Assembly (NCBI RefSeq): GCF_008728515.1
Contig: NC_044981.1
Coordinates: forward strand, 135,719,937-135,783,936
Length of the DNA: 64,000 nucleotides
Direction: 5' to 3'
Origin: Papio anubis
Taxonomy: Eukaryota > Chordata > Mammalia > Primates > Cercopithecidae
Positions 25,285 to 36,160 of this stretch are shown piece by piece; position 1 is the first letter of the stretch, and each line of letters begins with the position of its first letter. The notes beneath the pieces are model-generated. The model was given only the letters and a program-made list of their open reading frames with translations, was not told the DNA's origin and did not search any database. The translations under genes and the position numbers were made by a program.

Positions 25285-27785
25285 CTAAGTATGCACATAT
25301 TTTCTATATCTTTTATTTTTGGAATTAGCAACTATTCATCTTTTCTGCATGTGAATTTAGTACATTGATATTACCTAAAATGTGCTTTACTCAAAAAAGT
25401 GAATAGTAAGTGGCATTGTGCTTTCAGATATTACATTTTATGTAATGCAAAAGTAAAAGGAATGTCTCATTTACAGATGTACATGTTTTGCGTTGAGATG
25501 TAAAATGTAATTAAACTTTACTCAGAAACTCTTCCCTACATCTGATTCTTTGCAAAAATGGGAAAAGCAAGCTCTTCCAGCAGAAACAACAAGTAAACAA
25601 AACAACCATTTGCAAGACATATTTCTCAATTATGGCAGCTGGGGCTCACAGAGGCTAGAGCTATGACCTGGTGGTGTATACACAGTATAAACACCGGAGT
25701 TCAGTAATTAGGTTAGAGTTAATTTTAACGTTTCAGTGGCCTTGTGCATAATCAAGTAAAAGGTCATTGCCCACACTGGTGCATTTCACAAAGAACCCTC
25801 AGCAACTAGAAATGGACATGGACATGTCTTTACTTAGGCCTGCACAATTCAAATCCAGAAACCATTCATATGCATAGTAGATTATTTTTTCTATTCATTT
25901 AAAGCAATTTACTTCCATAAAAAAGTTTCTAGCAAATGCAGAGAAACTAGAAAAAAATAGTTAAATTAAAATATTCTTAACATTATCCTGAACGTGTGTT
26001 TAGTCTGAAATAGATGGAAAAAAACTTTGGTTACTCTTCCTCACTTAAAATTATTTTCAAAACCAGTATTGAAAAGGGATTATCTTGTAGAAGAACATAC
26101 GTTTCTAGATTTGGTAAATTTTGTTTCTCGTTTGGTGGGGAGAGATGGGGGATGATTTACATCTGTTGTGTTTTTGTCAGTACCCTTGTTTCTAAACAGA
26201 GGCAGCAATCAAAATGGTTCACTTGACCCTGGCTTCAACTGCTGGCATTTTACTTAGACAGACCAATCTCAGGACCCTAATTCCTCTGCCACAGTGATTC
26301 AAAGCAGGGTCCACTGGAATCCTTTCATGAGATTGGATGCAGGGATACTGAAAGGGAGAGCAAGAGCACTATCCTTTTTTATTTGGAGTAATGTGGATAT
26401 ATAGACTTGGAGCTGCCGGGAGCCAGTTTTCCTCCCAAAAGGAGAAAGACTCTGCAGCAGAGGAGAATAAGGCCAACAAACAATGAGGAATGAAGGCAGT
26501 GTGAGCTGAAATGGTGAGAAAGGGTGAGAGCAGAAGGCGATGGACCCAGTGATACTGTTTGAGGACTTAGTGCAGTCTGTGGTTAAGCCAATAATTTTCT
26601 TCTTGCCTAAGATAATTTGAGATCTGTCATTTTCAATTAAAATGTCCTGCAGAATGGCAGAACAGTGAGCTTGGTGAAAAAGGACTATCATTGAGAGATA
26701 CATGCTAATATATTGTTTTGCTATTAAAGTAATAAGTATGTCATGTAAATATTGTTTTTACAGAAACTGAAAAACAGAAAAATTTTAGAAAGGTTTTTCT
26801 GATTTGGGACCTGAGAAACGGGATGCTTTAAATGAAAGGTAAGGAACTGAGTAGGACATTAAATAGAAAGAGAAGGGCATGTAGAAGAGAGTGAGAAAAA
26901 GTGGATTAAGAGGTTTTGAAGAATTTTCCATTTCTATCCATTTTGTCATGCTAATGATAGCCTACTTAGTCACATCTCTTGAGAGGCATCTACTCCTTTC
27001 TGCAGACTATGACATCTACAAAGTTAGTCTGTAATGCTTCTATGAAGAAGTTGCTGGAGGAGATAAAAAGCAAGATAATGATCTATGGAAAGAATAATTC
27101 TTTGTGCCTTCAAATGTGGGGTGTCTCCTATGCCAAAGAGGTTTCGGCAACACTAGCAGTTTTAAGGAGAGACTCTATTAGGGAGATGGGAAGGAGAACA
27201 GGAGCATGAAAGGAGGGAGTGTCTTTTTGCTGGAGAAATGTTTACTTTGCAATTAGCAAAGGACAAGAAGCTTCTTTTGGAAACTATATTTGGGGGTCCA
27301 GAATTTAAATTTATGCTGATGCTCTCCGAGTCTCTCTCTAGGGAACCCTCCTAATTGGCAGGGATCTCAGTTGGCTAGAACAGGCTGTAAAGGAAGCCAA
27401 GGTCTTGGGGTCATTTCTCCAAAGGGCCGGTTAACTCAGCCTTGTTCCACAACCACAAGCTGTACCTTTAACCCTACTTAGCCATCTTACAAAAGCATAT
27501 TAGCACATCAACATAGTGGTCACAGAAAAAATAGATGTATTCACATTGAGACCAAAATGAAATGTAAGCAGAGAAATTTCATTTTTGCCAGCATTAACAA
27601 ATGTCTTTGTAATGTGTTAGGAAAATCTAATGAAGACAGTAGCTACTGGAGGTACAAATCACAAAGGTGAAAACTGTTAACAAAGGTATATGCTTACGAA
27701 AGGGCTGATCCTCTATGGTCATTACCATGTGGACTGATATAAACCATTTAGAATATAAGATCTATGATGAAAAAAATTTTGTCTT

Positions 27786-27862
27786 TTTTTGTGTACTGCT
27801 TTATCCTCAGCACCTACGAGTGCCCAGCATGTGGTGGAAGTTTAATAAATATTTGTTGAGCG
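27786..27862 (+). mobile_element. L2 3' end
   Basis: 'ttatcctcagcacctacga' and 'aataaatatttgttgagcg' match the L2 3' terminus. Confidence 0.8.
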
Positions 27863-28179
27863 TATGAAGGTATCTTGGCCTCACATTTTATTTATTCTTC
27901 CTATTCTGCCCTTTACAAATTAGAAAGTACAATAGAAATAATATCCAACGCAACATGTCCTGCATCAACAGTTGACTGTTTTTACAAAGGAAGGAAGGAA
28001 ATTTACAAAGGAAATACAAATCTCTTACTGCATTTCAGACAGTAAGAGATTGTTAAATGAATGAGCAATCACACTAATCTAACTACAAACAAGAGAAAGA
28101 CCTCTAGGGTAGATTGCAAAAACGGCTATAATTCTCCTCTCCCACCCTATGTATGCATGCCACCCTGCAAAGTAAGTTT

Positions 28180-28552
28180 GCACTTTCTCCTGCCAAGAGA
28201 TAAAATCTGTTTCTTCAACTCTTGAATCAGGAATAGGCTTATAACTAGTATAGGCTGACAGAATGTGGTGGAAGTAAAAACTATGGCAGGTTCTGTGCCT
28301 AGCCTCAAGAGGAATGACTTCCCTTTTTCTACTTTGGAAGGCTGTAGGACCTCCTGCCATCTTGATGATAATAGAAACATGGCAATTTCTTCATTCTCCA
28401 GCCATCCAACAATGTGATGGAGCCCAGCCAAGATCAAAATTGCCCAATAGGTTTCAGCCTTAATTGCCCAGCCACAAATTGTTAAGTGGTTGTTGTTTTA
28501 AGCCTCTATGTTTTGAGGTTATTTGTTATGCAGCAAAAGCTAGCTGAAACAA
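28180..28552 (+). mobile_element. MLT1 LTR (ERVL-MaLR)
   Basis: 'aggctgacagaatgtggtgg', 'tgtgcctagcctcaagagg' and 'ttgttgttttaagcctctat' through 'gttatgcagcaaaagctag' follow a MLT1-type LTR in order. Diverged. No internal region is seen. Confidence 0.75.
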
Positions 28553-29544
28553 CCCTCATGCAGCTGATCTAAACAATGGCAAGATCATTGTTTGCTTAGG
28601 AGCTGAAGAATGCTAACACTCTATTCAATAATCTGACCACTGTGTGTTATGTCACACTCACCAATGGGTCACAAAGCACTAGATATTTATAAATATCACT
28701 AAGTGAAATCTCAGAGAATATGGACATTTTCAAGGATCATTTATTACAAAGTCTGTTTTAGAATAGGAATGCTGAGGTACACACCAATTAGCAGAAAAGC
28801 CTACAAATAATTTTTATGCTATCATAGGAATGAAGGAATTACATGGATAATAATAACAATTAAGTATTTCCCATCACGAATAATGTCCACCATGATTTTT
28901 GACCACTGTTAATAAAATCCCCAAAATCTCAGGGAGCCTACAAAAATGGTATGGAGCAAACTTGGTCTGAATTGTAATTGCTGGTTGAGTTCTAAAAACT
29001 GATATATCAAGGATTGCAAGTCATGAAGTAAAGGCTTTTTATTTTCTGCAGAGCTTTTTCTTTAATGTTGAGAAGTTTAAGAACATATAATAGGATGTAA
29101 AATGTGTTAGGGGCAAGAAACTTAATAACTGTTATTTCATTTTTTTTTTCTACATTGATCCAGCTGTTGGCTGTGATTCTGCTGCTTCATTATGACACAG
29201 GCGAGTCAACTGTGCATATAAAGCCTCTCAGTTCAGTCTTAAACCCAAAAACCTAGGCAACAAAGAATGCTCACAAAGATCCTGCTATTATAATGTCAAT
29301 GCCAGAGGAAACAATAAGAGATTGGGGCCTGTCACTGAGGTTATAAAATGTTTTCACCTATATGGATAATACATTCTGGTACTTGTCCACTGAATTTACA
29401 AGGTGATTTGATGTTTCAGTGATTAAATTGGAGGTGGTGGGAAAGAAAAAAAAAAGGAATAAGGATTGAGTAATATAGCTAAGGAGAAAAAAAATCAAAT
29501 AAAAACAAAGAATAGGTCATATGTGACCATGGTTAAAGAGCATC

Positions 29545-29870
29545 TGAAGACCAAACATGTTTTTATGAGAGACTTCAAAGATTAGTAGTGAGGTAGGAGG
29601 TAGGGCTTGACTCATGAGGTGAGACTTGACTCTGGAGGTGGAGTTCAGACACCAGACCAAACTGAGGACTAATTAAAACAGTCATGGGGTGGAAGCACCT
29701 TTCTAAAGGACATACCCACCAATGTGCCATGTCAGTTTGCCATTGCCATGGCAACACCCAGAAATTACCACCCCTTTCCATAGCAACAACTCAACGACCT
29801 AGAAGTTACCACCCTTTTCCTAGAAATTTCTGCATAATGTGCTGCTTAATTTGCATCTAATTAAAGTTCA
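29545..29870 (+). mobile_element. ERV1-like LTR fragment
   Basis: The block contains two approximate copies of a 45-bp unit ('ccatggcaacacccagaaat' and 'ttaccacccctttcc', then 'gacctagaagttaccaccct') followed by 'ctagaaatttctgcataatg' and 'taatttgcatctaattaaa'. This is typical of MER-class ERV1 LTRs; the subfamily is not resolved. The LTR stops abruptly where a truncated Alu begins. Confidence 0.65.
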
Positions 29871-30112
29871 GGGGGTGAGTTCAGGGGTTCAAGACCAGCC
29901 TGACCAACACAGTGAAACCCTGGGTTTACTAAAATACAAAAAATTAGCCAGGCATGGCAGCATGTGCCTGTAATCCCAGCTTCTCAGGAGGCTGAGACAG
30001 GAGAATCACTTGAACTCAGGAGGCGGAGGTTGCAGTGAGTCGAGATCGCGCCACTGCACTCCAGCCTGGGCAACAGAGTGAGACTCCATCTCAAAAAAAA
30101 AAAAAAAAAAAA
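29871..30112 (+). mobile_element. 5'-truncated Alu
   Basis: It starts inside the left monomer ('ggttcaagaccagcctgacc') and runs to poly-A through a full right monomer. No target-site duplication is found at its ends. Antisense to RSPO3. Confidence 0.93.
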
Positions 30113-33100
30113 GGAGAATACATTCATTTACATTAAGGAATATCTCTCTGAAAACAAGGCTTGTTATTTATTATAATAGTCTACCTTTCTTGGAGGTTTT
30201 AAATATAGTAGAATATTTTTGTGTGGCTCTGGAATATTTTAAATTAAAAGAATATTAACTTTGAGTAAAATTGATTTTTGCCTTTATAGTGGGGAGCAAA
30301 ATATACCAACAGTTTTCATTGGTAGCAATTGATCCTCCCCAGAATCTGAACAAGCAACCCATTTAGGTAGGGAATGGCTAGGCCCCAAGAAGGATAAAAA
30401 GAGAGACAAGAGAGACCGTTGAGTGTACACCAAGATTTCTCATCCTTGGTCCTCTTAGCAAATAATAATGTGTCTTGGGGAGCAAAGTTGTCCACAGTTG
30501 AGAACCACATTCTCTAATGCCATTATTATCTCAGCTCTGTACTTTGTTAATTTTTTTCTCTGAACTATGTCAAGAGACTAGTGCACTAACAGGCGTAGGG
30601 AAAGAGTAGAAAGATCCCACTCCCCAGTGCTTAACCAGGATGACTGTCTTCAGGTCAGCTGGTCTTCATGAGGTTAAAGTAGGGAGAGGACATGAAATAA
30701 ATACTCAAAGCCAGTTGGCATCCACAATTTTGAGCTAATAAATCCATCTATATGGATTTCATGAATTGTACTGGGAATCTTAGCTAAATATCTTGTTTTA
30801 AATCTGAATTAATATTTAATATAATAAATCCTTTCCATAGAACTCAATGATACAGCAGTGGAGTAGTTATTTTTTAAGGCATAAACTAAAGGACAGCAGA
30901 GGAAACACAACAGACTCACTGCCATTTTGGCTTAGATTTTTAAAAACTGATCTTATTGTAATTTAAATATAGTACTCACAATAAACATAATAGGTATTTA
31001 TAATATTGGTATTAGAGGGCATGATTCATAACACTTCATAAGTTAACACGTAAGACATTTCCTTTATGTAATGCCTGGTAGACTTTTATTATACTTAATT
31101 TTGAGAAAGTATGTAAGGCAACCTAGAGTATACACAAATAGTACAATAATACAATGATTCCCACATTTGTTTCTTCCGTGGAGTGTCCCTAAACATTTTA
31201 TTTCTTTCTATTTTAAAGGGTTCCTTTTCTGTTTCTCTGGTGGAATGAATGCTAGCTTATCTTTATACCAGGAAGGTAGATCTCCACCTCACTTCCTCCA
31301 GCAACGTGCTCTTCTCTCTCCTTCCTATCCCAAGATCTTACACTAACGTGACTAATAAGAATCTTTTTCATAAAATTAACCAAAGAACAAAATTTCTTTT
31401 ATTCTTGGTGTGTTGCCTTAAAAACCATCTATAGGAAATTCTCTTTAGTTAATTAGAGGAAGGTACAAATGAATGAAAAATGTGTTTGTTGACTCTGCTT
31501 CCACCACCACATACACAAAACTACCTTTTTACATCAAATGCAGGTGTACACACGTCTTCCTGAGCTGTTTCAGTTTTCCTTATCTGAGATGGTTACACAC
31601 TGTATGTCCAAAAAGTCAATAAATAAAATCTGGCAATCACTGGAAATGCATTTTCTCCTTGTTTACTTCTACTTAAATATGATGTTTCAATACACATGTG
31701 ATAATAGTTTATATACTAGTCTGTATAATTTCTTAAAATCTATATTTTTGATATTTCAAATATATAATTCAATTAAGTTCAAGCTAGAAAGAATTCTATT
31801 GGTAATAACCTCTTACTAAAGTCAGTAATTGATGGAGAAATTCAGGCTGATTAAAAGGTAGCATGTCAAGTAAAGGGGAATAATCTGAAATACTGTAAAC
31901 AAATACATGAGATAATTTAAATGTAAGGATACAACAATTAAATTTATCTCCTCGGGTTAACTTATTCTAAGCATGAGAAAATGGTAGTGAAGAAAAAATG
32001 TGTGTAAGATTTTGCAACACATACATATTTAAAAAGCATCTCCCAACTAGATGAATCCACTCTGTTCCTACAAACTATTTTCTTCTATTCAACTTCTTAT
32101 TTGTGTACATTTTGAAAAGTCATTTCTGGATCTTATCATTCTTCCCTGGAGATCTTGCCTTTGGCAATTTCAACAGAGCAGAAAAAATCCTGAACACATG
32201 CTTCCTACCTTTTCCAAATATGAGTTATCTACCTCTGTCTATTGTTAACCTCTTAGGCAGGGATCACAGACCTAACTTTAAATTCAAGCTTTAATTTTAT
32301 AAGAAAAGCTTTATCTTTTAGCATGCTCATCTAGAAATGCTCAAGCTATGAACCTAAAAGAATCTTCTAATTTTTTTAATCTATAAGCATCTGGGAGCAA
32401 CTCAAATAATAGCTATCCTAAGTGTGAGGGGAAGTCATGTCTGTACCGTACCACTTATGGTGTTTATCTTTGAAGTTGATTAAATGTTTCTAATGCTTAC
32501 TCTACTTAAAATAAGAAATGTCAACTTATATAGAAAAATATAAAGATAAAGTCCTCTACTAAATTTGCTCTGATGATATGCTTCTCTCTATGTATATGTG
32601 GGGATCTTATCCTTTAGGTTATAAATTCAAGACGAGTAATTGTCAAGATATTTTTATTATATATTATACGTAATATATAAATATATAGTAGAGCCTAAAT
32701 GAAGACTCTGGATAATGTTATTATTTTGATATGATGCTTGATTGAGAGGATAGGGTGGGATGTCCAGAGGTCATTATTACTTTTCTATCTGGTTTGTGTT
32801 CAAATAGGATACTGGCTAACTAAACCTTAAGAGAAGTTAAGAAAACTGGAGGATTAGAGAGATAAACAACAAAGAGAGAAGTGATTTTCTTCCTACCTTA
32901 AGTTTCTAGGCTACTTAAAAAAAGTTTTTGATAAACACCTTGAAAAATAAATGAAGAAAAATAAAAGTAGGACTAAATCTGGAAAGTAAATTGTAAATAT
33001 GATTCGTATTTGCCACTTGTTAGTCTATATTTTATAAAATTTGAAAAAATAAAACACCTAAATTTTTCTAGCTGTATAAACTTCTCTTTGTAAATGTAAA

Positions 33101-33904
33101 ATGTCACTGTATCCTCAGAGGGGAAGAAAACAAACCAGAAAGACAGTTTTGAGCAAAATCTTATGTCACAGGTTACTGTTTCAAACTTCTTATGGTATTA
33201 TTTATTTTATCTTTTTCTAGATGAGATAAATGCCAGTTTTAACAGCTGACATTTTCAATGTTAATGTTTAAGTCAAGTGCTACCAAAATATACTCTATTG
33301 AAAGATCACATTCTCAAGTAAAAGTAGTAAAATGTAATTAGAATTGTGATTTAATTCTGCTATTCTATAACTTTCTTCACTTATATTTTAAAAGGAATGC
33401 ATACTGAATACTGATTAATAATATACAATCTTTGTGAAAAGAATGATATGAGCAAAGACCACCTGTAAGTCATTAAATTTTAAAGAAATTTAGTAAACAT
33501 AAGTAAATGTATGGCAACGGGAGCATACCAACAAGTAGAATGATGAAATATTTGACTTCCAAATCCAACTTTTAAAATCTAAGATGTTTTAAATTAATTG
33601 GTAACAAATGCCAAAAGGCTTTTTCACTAGCCAGCTTTCATTCCTTAAACTAAATTTTAATCAAAACCTCCTACAAATTTACAAAAGTTTGAAGTTCTCT
33701 TTAAATAACCCATGTCTTCAAGAATTTTTTCACATTAACTACTTGATTAGAATGGCAGAAGCAGGTTTTATAGCTTTTGGTGATGGCCAATTCTTTTGGC
33801 ATAATGGATGTTTCTTTGCAACGTACAGGTGACCCAAATTCTCTCTTGTATAAGCAATGTTCAAGTTTGCAGTGTCCTCTTCTGTGTTCCCTTTAAACTA
33901 GTTC

Positions 33905-34085
33905 ACATGTCTATAATCTCCCTTACTCTATGATGTTGTGATTATCTGTTTAAACATCTCAACCTTTCACGGTGTACCTTCACAATAGAGAGACAGTACG
34001 CCATTCAGTTGTGAATCCTTAGGCCCTAGTACTGTGCATAGCCATAAAGTAAGAATATAATAAAACTAGGTTGAATGAATAAATG
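33905..34085 (+). mobile_element. L2 3' fragment
   Basis: 'gccctagtactgtgcatagc' and the terminal 'aggttgaatgaataaatgaa' fit L2. A small GAAT/AAAT tandem expansion follows to about 34100. Confidence 0.6.
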
Positions 34086-34573
34086 AATGAAATAAGCTAG
34101 TAAATGAATGAAATAGCCTAATAAACGTCAACTATGGAGAAATAAGCTAAGAAAGGTCAACTACAGAGGCAATCAAACCCCTTTGGAATTAATTGAGAAG
34201 ATCATTTATAGACTCACCAGATAACTGCCAATAGTTACATAAAACTACACAATGTATTATTTGTAGGAAGTGGTGCTAAAGATATTAATGAGAAAGATAG
34301 AAAAATGATATTTTAAAGATCGGCAACTGAGGGTCTTCTAGCTGGAAGTTTATTCACCCTAATGGATCATATTATTAAATGGTATATTTCTCCTTGTTGA
34401 TTTCATAGCAAATTCTAATAGTTAATACTGATGGAATAGGTTCTGTAATCTGGTCTATAAAGTTAGTGTGATATGAAAAGAAATCTGGAGACAAATATCT
34501 TTAATGATTTTGCTATATTCATAAAATGTGGCCTTGATCATTTTATTCAAAATAAAGTCAGTATTAACTGTAC

Positions 34574-34721
34574 TGACCAGGTATGGTGGCTCACGCTTAT
34601 AATCCCAGCATTTTGAGAAGCTGAGGTGGGATAATTGCTTGAGCCTGGGAGTTTGAGGTTGCAGTGAACTATGATGACACCACTGTAATACAGCCTGGAT
34701 GACAGAATGATATTCTGTCTT
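34574..34721 (+). mobile_element. Alu-related single monomer (FLAM/AluJ-like)
   Basis: A single Alu-type monomer of about 148 bp: 'caggtatggtggctcacgct', 'gaggttgcagtgaactatga', 'agcctggatgacagaatga'. Old and diverged. Its tail region has become the TA repeat that follows. Confidence 0.85.
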
Positions 34722-34724
34722 TAA

Positions 34725-34982
34725 TTAATTATATATATATATATATATAAGCTTTTGTAGCTAAGCATATATTATATATTATATACATTATATGCTTGTA
34801 TATAATACATAATATATAATATATAATATATTTATATATTAATATATTTATATAATATAAATATTAATATATTTACATATTATATAATATAAAATAATAT
34901 ATAATATATAATTATATATAATATATAATATTATATTATATTATATATTTTTTATATATATATGCTTAGCTACAAAAGCTTA
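34725..34982. repeat. AT-only tract with 24-bp perfect inverted-repeat arms
   Basis: A TA dinucleotide run leads into an arm at 34748-34771 that is the exact reverse complement of 34959-34982. The arms contain the non-repetitive core 'aagcttttgtagctaagc'. The 187 bp between them are almost purely A/T, with several internal near-palindromes. Confidence 0.93.
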
Positions 34983-35390
34983 CCACTAAATTTCACTACT
35001 TTGGTTTGCAGGCAGTGAGGAAAGGAATGTTTGATGGTAGTGTTTCTTTGTCTTGTTCTTATACCAAAAGTCATTAGACTTCCCAAAAATTTTCTAAGTA
35101 CTAGGAAAGAAGATTATATTAAAGATAATGCCCTAAATGCTTACAATACAATGCAGTTCATCAAAGTTCAATTACCACACTTCTATAGTAGTTTAAAGTG
35201 CTGACATCAGGCTCCATATTTTGGAATTACCGCATCTATATTCTGTAATTTATAAGCAACGTTCTTGTTTGGTACACATTTTAGGATATTAGGCATGAGA
35301 GATAATGCCAAATGTTTCCTAAGAAATAAAATGAAAAGTGCAACAGATTATGAGGATTCAAACAAGCACATTTTGTTATTATGATTGTAC

Positions 35391-35588
35391 CTCGTTCTCC
35401 CTTCTGACACTTCTTCCTTTGCACTGTACACTTTCTTGTCTCATTTGTGGGGGGACACAGGTTACCCTTTGCTGAAGGATGCTGCATTATTTCTCGGACC
35501 CGTGTTTCAGTCCCTCTTTTGAAGCCACATGTTTTTCCCTTCTTCGTGCATGGACTCCAAGGATTCCATTCACTGACCTCACAGTGCA
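35391..35588 (-). CDS. RSPO3: RSPO3 exon 4 (thrombospondin type 1 repeat)
   Basis: Thrombospondin type 1 repeat of R-spondin 3, which with the basic tail binds heparan sulfate proteoglycans and tunes Wnt potentiation. On the minus strand the acceptor is ctgttctgtttcag|TGCAC, and the exon ends GAACGAG before gtacaa. It completes Val146, encodes residues 147-211 and gives the first base of Gly212 (198 nt, phase 1-1). The WNPWSPC motif (Trp153, Trp156), the CGFKRG segment and six cysteines (148, 159, 166, 190, 199, 206) are diagnostic of the R-spondin TSR. NET at Asn194 is a further sequon. Residue 180 is Met (REIMQHP), where I recall Ile in human. The donor lacks G at +5 and is weak; reading through it adds about 35 unrelated residues before a stop at 35281-35283. 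The final exon, with the Lys/Arg-rich tail, is not in the window. Confidence 0.96.
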
Positions 35589-35965
35589 CTGAAACAGAAC
35601 AGAAGAAACAGACTCAGTTGGCTCACAACCACTTTCACTATTGTTGAGTTAAAAAAAATTTGCTTCAATCAAAACTTGCTCAAATTTGAGCAGAAATCTT
35701 GCAGATCAAAGTCGGGCAAGATGACCTAAATATAAAAATAAGAGAATGGGAAAGGCAGAAATTGAATGTTTTCAGTTTGGTACTCATTATCAGGTAAACT
35801 CATTTTTGCATTGGATTTCCTTTTTCTTTAGATTGATTAGCACAGGCACTAACCTTAATATAATCACTAAAATTGATCAATTCTTTATAATTTCCAGAGC
35901 ACTGCTGCAATTGTTGATTGATCCTGACCTGAATTTGAAGAACAGTTGTTATACTATGTGTTAGA

Positions 35966-36160
35966 GAATTGATTCTCAAACTTTAGCATGCATCAGAATC
36001 ACTTGGAGGGCTTGCTAAAACAAAAAATGCTGGAGCTTTCCCCACCAGCCCCCACCAGAGTTTCTGATTCGGTTAACTGGGGTAGGACTGTGAATTTGCC
36101 TAACAATACAGGTAATGTTGATTTGCAGGTACTGGGAACACCATTTGAGAAACTCTGTGT
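35966..36160 (+). mobile_element. MER5A-like hAT-Charlie element
   Basis: 'attctcaaactttagcatgc', 'cagaatcacttggagggctt', 'ccagagtttctgattcggtt' and the closing 'ccatttgagaaactctg' cover the whole MER5A unit. Nearly full length (about 190 bp). Confidence 0.88.

Larger units (their letters stand above)
1..35390 (-). other. RSPO3: RSPO3 intron 4 (partial, 5' part)
   Basis: At least 35.4 kb of intron 4 runs from the exon-4 donor to the start of the window. I looked on the minus strand for the last exon, which should encode a Lys/Arg-rich tail ending near SVSTVHC, and did not find it. Long stretches without a recognised repeat are 440-1320, 1430-2320, 2640-3390, 3760-7330, 7930-9210, 9690-10340, 12090-15855, 16190-18910, 19180-20820, 24620-27780, 28560-29540, 30115-33900, 34090-34570 and 34985-35390. 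No gene is supported in any of them. Confidence 0.85.

Noticed and set aside
26299..26703. 134-codon minus-strand open frame
   Set aside because: The longest open frame in the window, but it lacks recognisable domains or splice context, and its composition looks like ordinary intron. Length alone is not enough.
1..35390. Last coding exon of RSPO3
   Set aside because: No minus-strand sequence encoding the Lys/Arg-rich tail was found. Intron 4 is long in primates as I recall, so the exon probably lies before the window.
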